Assembly: GCA_012845835.1 (NCBI GenBank)
Contig: JABAKD010000008.1
Coordinates: 1,881,558-1,945,557 of the forward strand
Direction of reading: 5' to 3'
Source of the DNA: Undaria pinnatifida
Lineage: Eukaryota > Sar > Phaeophyceae > Laminariales > Alariaceae
Length of the DNA: 64,000 nucleotides
Shown: in pieces, positions 30,585-41,337 of the stretch
Layout: the number at the start of each line of letters is the position of its first letter
Numbering within the stretch: the stretch's first letter is position 1
Notes under the pieces: model-generated
The model's database searches: none
Told to the model about the DNA's origin: nothing
What the model saw: only the letters and a program-made list of their open reading frames with translations
Made by a program: the position numbers and the translations under genes

Positions 30585-30895
30585 ACAAAAATAAAAATAC
30601 ACTCCAGTTGTGAGACCGAAGATTTCGTCGAAACTCATCTTTGCAAGCTGTGTGTGTGATACTCCGATCGCGCGTATTACTGGGTGTGTGTCCTCATCAA
30701 GGACATATATCGGCAACTCCCCTTAGAACTAGCTTGCACCAGGGTCAACAGGAAGATGTTAAATAATTCGGGTGCACGGAAACTATAAAACTCGTCTTTG
30801 AGGGGGGCAAAATCTGACGGGTGTGGAAGGAAAGGCATCAGTTCATCAAGTATATCCTGTAAGTCGTACACAGCCGGTGAGGGGAGGGCGTTTTT
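30585..30895 (+). repeat. Family C element, near full length
   Basis: Landmarks: 'acaaaaataaaaatacactc', 'cagttgtgagaccgaagatt', 'tcgtcgaaactcatctttgc', 'gtgatactccgatcgcgcgt', 'catcaaggacatatatcggc', 'caccagggtcaacaggaaga', 'gaaaggcatcagttcatcaa' and 'cctgtaagtcgtacacagcc'. It ends in the G-rich 'ggtgaggggagggcg', immediately followed by an S element. Confidence 0.75.
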
Positions 30896-30902
30896 TTATT
30901 TT

Positions 30903-31095
30903 TCAGGGCTTTTCACGGGTCAGGTCGAATCAGGGTAACCCGTCCCGACCCGCGAGATTTGGAAACCTCCCGATCCGACCCGACCCATCCCGTGAGATTA
31001 TTCCAAACACCTTTTGACCCAACCCCACTCGACCCGCGAGATGTTGATAACCTCCTGAAATGATCCGCGGGTCGGGTCATGACCTGTGAAATTGT
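30903..31095 (+). repeat. Family S element with inverted termini
   Basis: The left edge GGGCTTTTCACGGGTCA (from about 30904) and the right edge TGACCTGTGAAATTG (about 31079-31093) form an imperfect terminal inverted repeat. The interior consists of 'cccgacccgcgagatttgga', 'aacctcccgatccgacccga' and similar words. It is inserted directly at the end of a C element. Confidence 0.6.
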
Positions 31096-31204
31096 TGATT
31101 TTATGCTTGGATATGATGCGGATATGATTACGGTTGAGTATTGTAGGGGTTTCCAGTGATAGGTTCGCCACATGATAGCGGGATATCGGGATGGTAGATA
31201 TACT

Positions 31205-31600
31205 CCGCCTGTTTTGAAAAAATATTTCAAGGACGTCAGCCGTGAGTTCGACGAATTTCGGGTCAATAGTCATATTTGCAAGCTGCGTTGTGGTACTTGT
31301 AATATACTATGTGGGTGAGTTTTTTCTTAATGGGAGGGGTCCAATTCTTTTGTTTTAAAAAAGGAGAACAATACACTTATTTTGTTCTTCTCCGTATAAT
31401 GGATGGTATTGGTATCTTACAAATATATACTGGGATTTTCGAGGGGGGATGTACTCAGTTTGTGCATGGCCGTAATCGTATGACTATAGACCCTCGCATC
31501 CCTACTACGCCGGGACGGCACGTCGGGTTTTCACCAACCAGGCAGACATTGCTTGAACCAAGCGCGAAGAAGCGCCGTAAGGTGTTCGGCGAGTCGCATC
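31205..31600 (+). repeat. Family C fragment and family P copy 2
   Basis: 31205-31300 holds 'tttcaaggacgtcagccgtg', 'agttcgacgaatttcgggtc', 'aatagtcatatttgcaagct', a C-type core shared with 46655-46750. 31464-31590 is the second copy of family P (see 26225-26345). Confidence 0.55.
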
Positions 31601-31919
31601 AAGGGTGAACTGCATCCTTCCAAGAACTGCTCGTGAGACGGACTTCGGCACCTTGTGCCTACTTTCTTGCTTATGGATGTGACAGCGCCAATGAGTTACT
31701 TTGGTTTCTGTTGGGGCCACTCCACAGAAACCAATGGGTATTAATTACTATGTAACCGCCTCGTGGATGCCTTACCATATTCACGCTACGTGATGCGATC
31801 ATTCCCCTTGTGCGGAATTAAAGTTCTCCACCCCGCACAACATGATCTACAGCAGTAGTAACTCGATAACCATCATAGTTCGAACGCCGGCAAAAAAAAA
31901 AAGCGGTACCCTGGTTGTC

Positions 31920-32085
31920 TAGCAAAGGCGGGGGGGGGTGGGGGGGTAGGGGGCAATTTCCAATACTTTTGAGTCGCATAAAATTATCGGAGATTGCTGT
32001 ACGCGTGGTGCTAGGTCTAGGCGATGGTGAGGGCGATGGTGGGGGTGGTGGGGAAGGGAGGGGGGGGGAGGGGGGAACGTGTTAC
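31920..32085 (+). repeat. G-rich purine tract
   Basis: G-runs of 5-8 separated by GT/GA at 31926-31955 and 32030-32080, with 'gcgatggtgagggcgatggt' between. The word 'cgcgtggtgctaggtctagg', 'cgatgg' recurs at about 46420-46445 beside another G-rich tract, so this is part of a dispersed unit, perhaps the distal end of family C. Confidence 0.6.
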
Positions 32086-32504
32086 AGGCTGGTTCACGTT
32101 AAAAAGCCCATATTTTATTCCCCGGTGAAATATCCACGCCATTTTTTCGATTCAGACCGTGACATTTTGCACACGTCTTCTGTGTGCTCTGGCGAAGACC
32201 AAACCCGATCATTATTGTTTCTGTTTTTGTTTTTCGCCTGGTCTTTCGTCATTCAACGTTTTTCGGAAAATGTGGACCACCTTAGCCCAAATATTTTCGG
32301 CGAAAAAAAAGAAAAAAAAAAACCCAGAAGGTAAGATCTCGGGATGGGCATGTAGAACACGTGTCCGAAATTTCAGAGTCTATCTCTCAAAAACGGCGTG
32401 GACATTCGGACTTTTGTGCGTAAAAATGAGTTAATATACGATATTTTCTTCAAATGACTTGGTCATAGTGTAGTATCCAGTTTTTTCGCTAGATTCTGCT
32501 CAAC

Positions 32505-32860
32505 CCTCTCAGCACCGCACTCCCAACATGGGGACAAAACACTTGGAGTTAAAAGTAGGAAAAAAAATGGGGTTGGAAATGGGTTAATGTCAGACCTTCG
32601 ACTTTTTGCGCGAAAAAATCTACAGGTATGCCTTGGAGTACGTCCAACCGGATCGTGCAAAATGCGGCGCATTTTTTTTCGCCCCCGCTTGGAAAAAGCC
32701 TGAATACGATTGAAAAGAATGAAGGCTTGCGTTCGGTGGATACGAGTTTCGCTCGTAGAGACAGCCCGAGGCCCTTAAAAAATAAACTGGCCATGTCACC
32801 CTCTTCCACTGGCACTGGCCATGGGGGTCAGTATGATACCAAATATTCACTTGTTGGCTA
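32505..32860 (+). repeat. B-like relative and unclassified sequence
   Basis: 32505-32590 matches 20930-21015 ('agcaccgcactcccaacatg', 'gggacaaaacacttggagtt'). 32590-32860 contains open frames on both strands, including a 77-codon minus frame with GLGLSLRAKLVSTERKPSFF, but without splice or family support. A (GGGTT)n pentamer patch lies at 32957-32990. Confidence 0.4.
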
Positions 32861-33284
32861 AATATTGCGAGCGGCATTCGTGGAGGAGAGCTTTTTTATT
32901 GTATTGAACCAGCCTGTACATGTGTATAATCTAAATTTAAATTTCGCTGATTTTCCGTGAGTTGGGTTGGGTTGGGTTGGGTTGGATTGGCTTGGCCATG
33001 GATTGTGACGTTCGGCGATTTCAATACACTATTACCATACGTTTTCCTGCTCGACTCCTACCCAACCAACGTTGGTAAATCGCAAACACCCCATTGTGTA
33101 ACCACATCGCAAACACCCTAGTGTGTAACCACATCGTAAAAACGTAAAAACACCCTATGATAATATGAAACCCGATGGAGGCAGCAGGTACAACTCCAGC
33201 ACGCACACGCGCGGAAGGATAACTAATTGAGGGAAATACGGATTGGGCGATAGTAGCGGCGGTATTCGGCGACTTATTTATTAT

Positions 33285-34750
33285 GATTGAAAAAATATAA
33301 ATAAAATCGTACAGCTGCTCTTAGATCGAGGATTTCGTCGAAAATCCTCTTTGCAAGCTGTGTGTGCTCTTAATATTAAAGCGATATTATATTTCCACTC
33401 ATCTACATCCAGCACAACCAATGCGCGTGCTCATGTGCTGATGCTTCATAGAGTAGTGAGACGTATGCACCAGTATGGACCTGGCGCATCGTAGGCTGAC
33501 TCCCGATTGTATTTTTTATATGTTTCTGGTGGAGGCATGAATTGCGTCAGCTGTGATATTTGCGTTGTTTGTTGTTTGCTCACATTAACTCTTGTAAAAA
33601 AATCTAGAGTCCGTGGTCACACAAAGGTGCTGGAGCCCTAGGAAGATCCGAAAAACCAAGTGAAATCAAAATTCGTCCGGGAAATACTACGCTTTCCCGC
33701 CGACAAACGCACGATACGGAAAAAGGCGCACAAGTGAAAAAGTCTAATGTGCAAACTGAACTCACATGGCCGCGGGTATCGACTAAACTTCAGAATAGAG
33801 TTCCCCCGTTCCCACAACTAACCAACTCTGTACCACCTTTGGTTTGTTTGTGTTTTTTCCCTGGGGTTTTCCTCAGCTCCAGAGTGACTGAAGCCTGTCC
33901 TGTGACCACGGACTTGATTATGCGAGTTGATGTGAGAACAACAACTACAACAGAGAGACGGGTTCTGTGGCCACAAGCTACGAGACAGAGATGACACATT
34001 GCAAACACAGCCAAGGTGACTTGGCCATGCAATGTCAACCGCAATGAGCACGCGGGCTAAAAACAAAAAAGTGCAAGCAACCACGAAACGCAGCAAACAA
34101 AGAAAAAAAGATAAGATAAGAAAGAAAAAAAAGGGAAAAGCAGTTGGAAAGCAGGACGGTACAATTCCAGCACGCACACGCACGGAGGGATAATAAGCTG
34201 AGGGAAACACGGATTGGGCGAAAGTAGCGGTGGTATTTGGTGTGCTATTTACTTTGAAAAAATAAAAACGTACTCGCACAGCTGATCTTAGATCGAGGAT
34301 ATCGTCGAAAATCATCTTTGCAAGCTGTGTGTGCTCTTCACATTGAAGCAATATTATATTCCACCCATCCACATCCAGCACAACCAATGCGCGTGCTGGT
34401 GCCAATTGGAGAGACGAGCTCTGTGGTCACGAACTACGAGACGGAGATGACTCATTGCAAACATAGCAAGGTGACTTGGCCATGCAATCAATGCCAACCG
34501 CAATGAGCACGCGGGCAATAAACAAAAATATGCAAGCCACCACACCAAACTATTTGCAGTAAACAAGGAAAAAAAAGAAAAAAGATGAGAAAGAAAAAAA
34601 AAGAAAAAAGCAATTGGACAGCTGGACGGCACGACAAAGAATGAAACACAAAGCACAACAGACCGCAGCCAGCAGCTAGCAACACAGCACATGACATCAT
34701 CCAACCAACATCGGGGGCAGCAACCATATTGGGTTTCGAATTCACCTACC

Positions 34751-34787
<37 letters not shown>

Positions 34788-34874
34788 TAGTAGTAGTAAT
34801 AGTAGTAGTAGTGGTATTAATAGTAGTAAAAGTAGTAGTAGTAGTAGTAGTTGTTATTGTTGTTGTAGATGTTG

Positions 34875-34906
<32 letters not shown>

Positions 34907-35035
34907 GGTGCTGTTGTTGTTGTCACAATAACTCGCATAATCAAGTCCGTGGTCACAGGACAGGCTCCAGTCACTCTGGAGCTGAGTAAAACCCCAGGGA
35001 AAAACATACAAACAAACCAAAGGCGGTACACGCAT
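33285..35035 (+). mobile_element. SINE cluster: C core, E (minus) and F modules, duplicated
   Basis: Two similar blocks lie head to tail. Block 1: 33180-33440. Block 2: 34145-34400. They share 'cacgcacacgcrcggaggga', 'gggaaa-acggattgggcga', 'tagcggyggtatt', the C core 'gatcgaggat-tcgtcgaaaa' and the minus-strand E edge 'ccacatccagcacaaccaat'. E bodies (minus) follow at 33945-34060 and 34400-34515. F modules lie at 33831-33945 (plus) and 34918-35035 (minus): 'ctccagagtgactg-agcctg', 'tcctgtgaccacggacttga', 'ttatgcgagttgatgtgaga', ending in (CAA)n. Confidence 0.55.
34748..34920 (+). repeat. Triplet array (TAG)n-(TTG)n-(TGG)n
   Basis: About 57 triplets changing from TAG to TTG to TGG. It sits at the (CAA)n tail of the minus-oriented F module that starts at 34918, so it probably grew from that tail. 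Frames through it (poly-Ser, poly-Val, poly-Thr) are artefacts. Confidence 0.9.
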
Positions 35036-35507
35036 AAGTCACAGCTGACGGCAATCCATGCCTCCGCCAGAAACATACTGTAAACATACAACGTGAAATC
35101 GGGAGTCAGCCTACGATGTGCCATGTCATACTATTGCCCCATCGTGTTATAGATTGTTCTCCGTAGATAGATAAGCTATAAATTCGACATGTTCGATATG
35201 AAACCACGTCATGGTTGGGGTGAAACCAGGTGATAGTAGTAGATTTGTCACATTCACGCCAAGGCCATCATAGATGGACGATAATATAAGTGACGGTGAG
35301 GGATCAAACAGGACGCCCCTCACCTCACTACCCTGCCTTACCCTGTCATCTATCTGTCCTTTAGCGTTCTATTTACATGAATAATGTACAAGCTTCGAGC
35401 CTAGCCAGCGAGCCATCAGGAGAGACGAAGGAAGACACCGGAACCCATGGGGGGGGGGGGGCACGCTTCCCAACGCCGACCAAGCACGCATCCCCCACTC
35501 GGAGTAC

Positions 35508-35599
35508 CATCACAATGGTCTATCAATTGCGAACTGTTTCTGGCGACAGTGGTGGCGATACCCTCATCGCCGCCCCCGTACCGAACACAAAACCGAAGC
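35508..35599 (-). CDS. Putative exon b, unknown Cys-containing protein
   Basis: The acceptor is a good pyrimidine tract ending TTATTTATTAG. The exon starts with the last base of a codon and reads LRFCVRYGGGDEGIATTVAR, then NSSQLIDHC. The proposed donor, GATG|GTACTC at 35507, is weak; the frame stays open to about 35416. It joins in phase with exon a across a 74-bp GT-AG intron, giving SSIDGV-LRFCVRYGG at the joint. The phase match and short intron are the main support. Family not recognised. Confidence 0.4.
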
Positions 35600-35673
35600 C
35601 TAATAAATAAGCCAGCCAGAAAGCAGCAGCAAAGCAGATCACACCACCCAGTCGGTGTCGGCGCCCCACCCAC

Positions 35674-35780
35674 ACTCCATCAATACTAGAGGCTTGGGAG
35701 CATTGCTGCCTGGTCTGTTCTGTATTCATTGCATCTTCGACGGCGGTGTCCATACGGACACCATCGCCATCGCAGCAAGC
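35674..35780 (-). CDS. Putative exon a, unknown protein
   Basis: A long pyrimidine tract (minus strand, about 35880 to 35790, rich in TTTTTTCTTTTCTTC) ends in CCCTTGAG. The 107-bp exon reads ACCDGDGVRMDTAVEDAMNT and then EQTRQQCSQASSIDGV. It ends in phase 2 at GGAGT|GTGGGT. The peptide is acidic with three Cys. A further micro-exon may lie upstream near 35.95 kb, where the donor GACG|GTATGTG is present. Membership in the 52.3-7.2 kb gene is inferred from strand only. Confidence 0.4.
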
Positions 35781-36069
35781 CTCAAGGGTACCAAAAAGGA
35801 AAGCAGAGAGGACAAAAAAAGCGAAAGGGAAAATAAACTAAAAAAGAGACGAAGAAAAGAAAAAAGGGATGAAAGGGGAGAGGGGACAACCGGTTCAGCG
35901 AGAACCCACATACCGTCGGTGGTAACAGTAGTATCGGCTGGCACTTTAACCCCGAAGTGGATGAAGCAGACGATCCAAACAACAAAAAACAAGAGCAAAG
36001 ACACAAGGTACTCCCAGCAGCCTGAGGTTACTCAGACGCCGTCCACCTACTAGTCGACCTGGCGCCTTG

Positions 36070-36955
36070 CTACCCTGTCTGCCGTCTCCTTGTTGCTTTC
36101 ATCGACAGCGGTTTCCCCACTCCCCCCACCCCCCTTTCGAATTCGTGCGTCACGCATTCGGGATGCGCGGCGCTCCGAGCTCTTATATTTTTCTCCTCTA
36201 CGTGCCACCTGGCCATGAACCGTTCGGCTGCTTCGAGGACGCCCCGGTACCACTTGCCCGCTTTTGTGGCTGCAAGGACCCCCACAGTACGATTTCAACT
36301 CGAGACTGCCGCGCGGAACCATCCGCGCAACCTACGGTGGATCAAAAACCGGCGAGGTCGTCTCTCAAGGTTCTGAGCCAGTAGCTTGGTGGCCCTCCTG
36401 GTCTAGGGTTTTTCCGCCGGCTACATGCGCAAACATCATCCAACTGAGAAATCGCCCCTTGTTTTGCCGTACCATTTTGCCCCAGCGAAGAAGAGCCGCC
36501 GTTTCCGGATGGTCGTTTCGATCCTCTTGCATCTTGCCTTCTTGAGGGCGTTGGCGTACGAGAGGTTGGTGTGGTCCGCACGACGCTGGAAGCCAAGGAC
36601 TCGCCGAAGGACTTCGAGGTGCGCCTTTCGGAGTTCTTCATAGTGAGTGGCGTTGAGGGTCCACGTCACACACCCGTACAGCAGGGTTTCAATCACCTCC
36701 GCCTTCAGCAGGTGGACCTTCAGGCTCAGCCGAGCGGTCGCCATATCGTTTAGCTCTGGACTGAACCGCCCGTAGCATGCCCTCATGAGTCGGACCCGTT
36801 GCCTGATCTCAACCATGAGGTCAGCGTCTTCGTGGATAACGCCGCCGAGGTATATAAACTGAACCGTTTCATTATACCTCTGACCCGCTGCTCCGATGAC
36901 AAACGGTGGAGCCCGGGATGCAATGCCCCGTGTTTGCAGCAGCATGCGTATGATA
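36070..36955 (-). pseudogene. LINE reverse-transcriptase C-terminal remnant (5'-truncated, frameshifted)
   Basis: The first part (36993-36436 frame) has the hallmark order of the thumb/connection region of non-LTR retrotransposon ORF2 proteins: AAGQRYNETVQFIYLGGVIH, an acidic EIRQRV helix, LSLKVHLLKAEVIETLLYGC, VTWTL, LEVLRRVLGF and IETTIRKRRLFFAG. After a frameshift the downstream GPRPGG-like/LRDDL segment reads in a second frame (36641-36342) and AGKWYRGVLEAAERFMARWH in a third. The catalytic YxDD region and endonuclease are missing, so the copy is dead. A family C fragment abuts its 5' end. Confidence 0.8.
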
Positions 36956-37075
36956 CTCCGATCACGCCTGTCACGGGGTGCGCATGTCCTCAAGAAGGAT
37001 ACCGGTCGGCGACCCCCCTTAGTGCTAGCTACTGTAGTACCCTATCAAGGTCAAAAGGGTGACACAAAGACGATC
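36945..37075 (+). repeat. Family C fragment at LINE junction
   Basis: 'tgatactccgatcacgcctg', 'ctcaagaaggataccggtcg', 'gcgacccccctta' and 'tcaaggtcaaaagggtgaca' correspond to the middle of family C. The fragment starts where LINE homology stops, so the LINE either inserted into a C copy or was joined to it by template switching. Confidence 0.6.
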
Positions 37076-37554
37076 GGCTAAGTATCACTGCTGCGCAGTT
37101 TCAGTCTGCCAATTTTTCCGGTTTGAGTGAAGTACGCATGCACTGCATGCACACTATCGGAAGGGAAAAATATTTAGCAACAGCCTGGTCCAGCTAACAG
37201 CCTTCCACGTCAATCATTTAACGTAAGTATTGGATTAGATGAGGCCTCCTGCCCCAGACTGTGGCCCTACCAATGCTTGACTGCTGTTTTCCTGTACTTT
37301 CCATCTCCCACTGGACTGGGGTCGGCTGCCTTACCCAGGCTTTCTTTCAACTCTAGCATACCGCATCCTGCTGCAGGCACTACCAGGTGAACCTTTCTAT
37401 GAATAGCAGAGATGTTCACCGCCCGGCCCGTGGATCGAGTCAGGATGATTTGAAAAACTTGCGGGCCAAGAGGTTTCCTGTGCTACACTGTTTACCGCAA
37501 ATCGTCCATTACTAGTGTGCTGGCTTGCATATACACATTTTTTTCTCGCGTGTT

Positions 37555-37896
37555 CATTCCGGTTGGCATTGTCTTGCTGTATTCGCAATGTGTATCTCTT
37601 GTCTTGTAGTTCATGACCACAGAGCTCGTCTCTCTGTGAGGGCTCAGCACGGACACTGGTTTGTGCTGGATGTAGATGAGTAGAAACATCAGTTTAATGT
37701 GAAGATAACACTCTGTACAAGTAGTACCATAACGAGGTTTAGACTCTAACCTACCCGATATCGTGTGTGAGGGCTCAGCACGGACACTGGTTTGTGCTGG
37801 ATGTAGATGAGTAGAAACATCAGTTTAATGTGAAGATAACACTCTGTACAAGTAGTACCATAACGAGGTTTAGACTCTAACCTACCCGATATCGTG
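37555..37896 (+). mobile_element. SINE-like family E copy with exact 131-bp tandem duplication
   Basis: The E body starts at about 37555 ('tccggttggcattgtcttgc') and contains 'tgtagttcatgaccacagag', 'ctcgtctctctgtgagggct' and 'ttgtgctggatgtagatgag'. The segment 37635-37765 is repeated exactly as 37766-37896; I see no mismatch. 37080-37555 shows no gene. It contains 'ctcccactggactggggtcg' (about 37309), not identified. Confidence 0.75.
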
Positions 37897-38384
37897 CATA
37901 CATATATATACATATAGCTTGTCAGTACTGCAGGCAGTCATCTGATATGGTATACACGAGGCTACGCACGACAGCTGTGTTGCCCATTAGTAGCACCGAC
38001 ACATAATCAGATGGCTATCATACTGGCTCTTAATACTATACACTGCATGACTACTGCGTGCAATACCAAGACCCGCGCTAGGTACACACCACGCCGGACG
38101 GATATGCAAGGACCGCTTAGGTATTGGGGAGCCGCGGTTCGTACCGAAACTCCGCCCACGCATGCACCATACGATACATACATGAGTATTTTGCGCCCGA
38201 TGCTGTTTCAATGGAGTACTCGTATGTGGGGGTTTCGTCACGAGACTGTAGGGATTTTTTTCCCGACGGCGAGATAACTTTCGGGTTCGGCTATAACGGC
38301 GGCCACCACTCCAACACCGAACCCTAACTCTATCTTCAACCCTTAACCCCAGCTCCAGACCAATGCTAAATAAAGTAGAGGTGC

Positions 38385-38720
38385 ACTATAAAACTATATA
38401 TTATTTTCTGAGGTTTCTGTCTCACTTGAGGAGCTGTATAATTTGTTGACCTTTCTGAACCCTTCTTGACCCTCCTTAACTCTTCTTAACCCTTCTTGAC
38501 ACTTCTTAACCCTACTGAACCCAAAAATTGTTTTTTTTATCGTTGACAAAAATGAAAAGTGATGAAATAATTGTTGTTTTCGGAGGTTTCTCACTTGAGG
38601 AGCTGTATGCCTTTTTAACCCTTCCTAACCCAAAAACTGATTTATTTTTCGTCGACAAAAATGAAAAATGATACGACACACTCGTAACCGAAGAAAAATC
38701 CCGTATATCCGAGGCATACA
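38385..38720 (-). mobile_element. Family A-like element with duplicated internal block
   Basis: 'ctgaggtttctgtctcactt', 'gaggagctgtata', a run of 'aacccttcttgaccctcctt'-type repeats, 'aacccaaaaattgttttttt' and 'atcgttgacaaaaatgaaaa' occur twice (about 38405-38565 and 38580-38680). They are distant relatives of the A subfamily at 25750-26090. Confidence 0.45.
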
Positions 38721-38772
38721 ACCGAAAGATACTGCAAAAACAATAACGAAGTTCAGAGGATTTTGGGGTTTT

Positions 38773-38862
38773 ATAACCCCTTTAGAGCCCCGATTCCCTC
38801 CCTATACTAAATGCAAGTGATTTTGTAAAAAAAAAAGGGTTCCCAGTTGTAAAGGCGTTAAT
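38773..38862 (-). mobile_element. Family B element
   Basis: Ends ATAACCCCTTTAGAGCCCCG and GTAAAGGCGTTAA. Interior 'ccctccctatactaaatgca', 'agtgattttg' and 'aaagggttcccagttg'. Minus orientation; one terminus has decayed from TTAA to ATAA. Confidence 0.7.
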
Positions 38863-39019
38863 GAGCCCCGTCATATCAGAAAACATTTCAGCCAAAACTG
38901 CTACCTCGGAGTCATCCCGCGATAAGGGTGTCACTATTTGAGCCAAAAAAAGGTATATGACCTGCTGACTTCCTTAAGCGTGTAACTATGGGTTAGTACG
39001 ATGCAGCTACAAGTACGAG

Positions 39020-39190
39020 TATATGAGTTTTTAGGACTAAGGCACAGAAGCTTGGTCGGGTTGTGCGAACGAATGCCTTCGAAGTCACGTACAAAAGGGT
39101 GAGATATTGAGCTAGCTCCTCATGTTAGGAACTCGGAAAATTCTTAGCATCTTCTGCACCTTTGTCGTGGGATGACTCCTCTATCGCACC
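39020..39190 (+). repeat. Family N repeat, copy 2
   Basis: 'tttttaggactaaggcacag', 'gtgcgaacgaatgccttcga', 'agtcacgtac' and 'gagatattgagctagctcct' match 15180-15300. It is followed by a short telomere-like patch (39205-39235, 'ccctaagcccacccctaacc'). Confidence 0.6.
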
Positions 39191-39389
39191 GTGCACCGCC
39201 CAATCCAAACCCTAAGCCCACCCCTAACCCTATGCAGGGGCCTCCATGGTTGGTGTGGCGTGGGAGTGCCGTGCTTGAGCGTCGTATGATATCACCCTGT
39301 TAACCCTGGTACTACACGGGCAGACGGGACCCCCTCGTTTCGTCGACATAGTTTTACAGAAGGTGAGCAAACGGTTGACCTTCAGATCA

Positions 39390-39535
39390 GCCTTAGGAAC
39401 GTCAAACCTCACCAAAAGTGCGGATTTTGCGCGTCAAGTCTCACAAAACGTGCGGATTTGCGCGTCAAGCCTCACAAAATGTGCGGATTTTACCCATCAA
39501 ATATCACAAAGCGCGAGGATTTTGCCTACGTTCTG
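39390..39535 (+). repeat. 37-bp tandem repeat, about four units
   Basis: Unit: 'aacgtcaaacctcaccaaaa', 'gtgcggattttgcgc'. The 74-codon plus frame (39363-39587) spans the repeat and is not supported. A B element follows at 39720-39809 and a reversed family C core at 39855-39935. Confidence 0.8.
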
Positions 39536-39719
39536 TGAGATAGGCGTAAGTCTTGGCGTTCGAAAAAAAAGGTGCTTCCAAAATTAGAGTTTGTCGACGA
39601 CGCTAACTGGATTTCGCGTCATAGCTGACTTTCCGAAAGGAGCCCAGAGAGGTCTTCTCTTTTGCCCACCTTTTACTCTGTCGAAGAAACGAGGGGCTCC
39701 CGTTCACCCACGCTAGCAC

Positions 39720-39809
39720 TTAACCCCCTTACAACAGGAAACCTGTTTTGGGGACAAATTTACTTGAAGTTAGTATACGGAGGGATTTGGGGGCTCTAAA
39801 GGGGTTTAA
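39720..39809 (+). mobile_element. Family B element
   Basis: TTAACCCCCTTACAAC at the left and CTCTAAAGGGGTTTAA at the right, with 'gggacaaatttacttgaagt', 'tagtatacggagggattt' between. Length about 90 bp. Confidence 0.75.
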
Positions 39810-40027
39810 GGGGAGTCGCCGACGTAAATCCTTCATGCGGATATAAACACCCCGTACCACGCGCGATCGGAGATTTACACACAGCTTGCGAACATATTCG
39901 AGTTCGATAAAAATCCCGTCGATCTCACATCAGTCGTTGTGTACGACGTCTTTTTCAATAAAACCGCTCTACTAACCAACCCCTTCGGGACTTCAGACTC
40001 GAAATATTTACCCAAAAAAATACTGAC

Positions 40028-40147
40028 GATGCTGTCCAGCATCGGCCACATGAAGCAATCCGAGCTGCTGCTGGTGTAGTCAAAGGACACGTGTGTGGTC
40101 GAACCGCAACGCAGGGGAGATGTGTGAGGCAAGCAAGCGTGAGGCAT
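40028..40147 (-). CDS. Possible exon, unknown protein
   Basis: The minus strand reads THVSFDYTSSSSDCFMWPML, then DSI, before a donor GACAGCATC|GTCAGT of the same type as at 24.12 kb. The exon ends in phase 0. The 5' border is uncertain: either the AG of CTACACCAG (close to 40072) or the AG just upstream of the in-frame Met at 40147. Not recognised and not repeated elsewhere. Confidence 0.3.
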
Positions 40148-40379
40148 GACTATACTCGAGTTGCTCTCAAGCTTTTTCTGAACGCTTGACTAGATGGCGC
40201 TCGTCGCTTTCTCGGTCTACACACCAAAATCAAGGTACAATGAAGTCCCACACACGGAAGAGTTTTTTTTAAAACGCTGTTCGGGGGCGCACGTAAAGGA
40301 AGTTCGGCTGGCCAGGCGGATAGATCAACGGGAGCTTCAGAGGAGCAAAAAAAAAACTGTCGAAAAAAAAGATTTCGAC

Positions 40380-40925
40380 ATGTACTACGATAGAGGCACC
40401 ATAGCACTTTGTGGCCAATTTTTCTCCTGAATGACGGGACTCCTTAACCCTTTCAGAACCCCAAAACCCTCCCAATACTAATTCCAAGTTGGTTGTCCCC
40501 AAAAACGGGTTTCCAGTTGTGAAAGGGTCAAAACCCCTCCCTGTACTAATTCCAAGTTACGGCGTGTACTACGATAGAGGTACCATAGCACTTTTGGCCA
40601 ATTTTTTCTTCTGCATGACGGGGCTCCTTTAACCCTTTCAGAACCCCAAAACCCTCCCTATACTGATTCCAAGTTAGTTGTCCCCAAAAACGGGTTTCCA
40701 GTTGTGAAAGGGTCAAAACCCCTCCCTATAATAATTCCAAGTTAATTGTCCCCAAAAACGGGTTTCCAGTTGTGAGAGGGTTAAAACCCTTCCTGTACTA
40801 ATTCCATGTAAGTTGTCCCCACAAACGGGTTTCCAGTTATGAAGGGGTTACAATACCCCTCCCTACACTAATCCAAAGTTAGTTGTCCCCCAAAACGGGG
40901 TTCCAGTTGTGAAGGGGTTATTATT
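40380..40925 (-). mobile_element. Family A remnants carrying a tandem array of family B elements
   Basis: Two A edges (TACTACGATAGAGGCACC at 40383 and TACTACGATAGAGGTACC at 40568) are each followed by 'tgacgggrctcctttaaccc'. B copies (minus) then stack at about 40446-40531, 40633-40712, 40712-40782, 40783-40850 and 40850-40922, each with 'aacccctccctatactaatt', 'ccaagttagttgtccccaaa' and 'acgggtttccagttgtga'. The A body resumes at 40925 ('aacccaaaatcgtcggga'), so the whole B array sits inside A. Confidence 0.7.
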
Positions 40926-41017
40926 AACCCAAAATCGTCGGGACGTAATTCCTGTTTTTGATCGAGGCTACGACAGGAGGGTACACCCAATTTTCACCAC
41001 CGCGTTAGAGCTATGAT

Positions 41018-41337
41018 ACTATGATACTATGATCCTGTGATATTATCATATTATCATACTATGATACTATGATACTATGATACTATCATATTATCATGTT
41101 GTGATACTATGATACTATGATACTAAGATACTATGATACTATGATGATACGATAGTATGATATCATACTATCATACTATCATACTATCATACTATCATGC
41201 TACCATACTGTCATACTGTCATACTATCATACCATCATACTACCATACTATCATAATATCATAATATCATACTATCATACTATCATACTATCATACTATC
41301 ATACTATCATACTATCATACTATCATACCATATCATA
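41018..41337 (+). repeat. Octamer array (ATGATACT/ATCATACT)n
   Basis: About 40 octamer units that switch from TATGATAC to TATCATAC in the middle. It abuts the J element at 41340-41670. The reverse-complement arrangement (J then octamer) occurs at 63560-64000. Confidence 0.95.

Noticed and set aside
41018-41337. CRISPR array
   Set aside because: Repeats are contiguous octamers without spacers, in a eukaryotic context.
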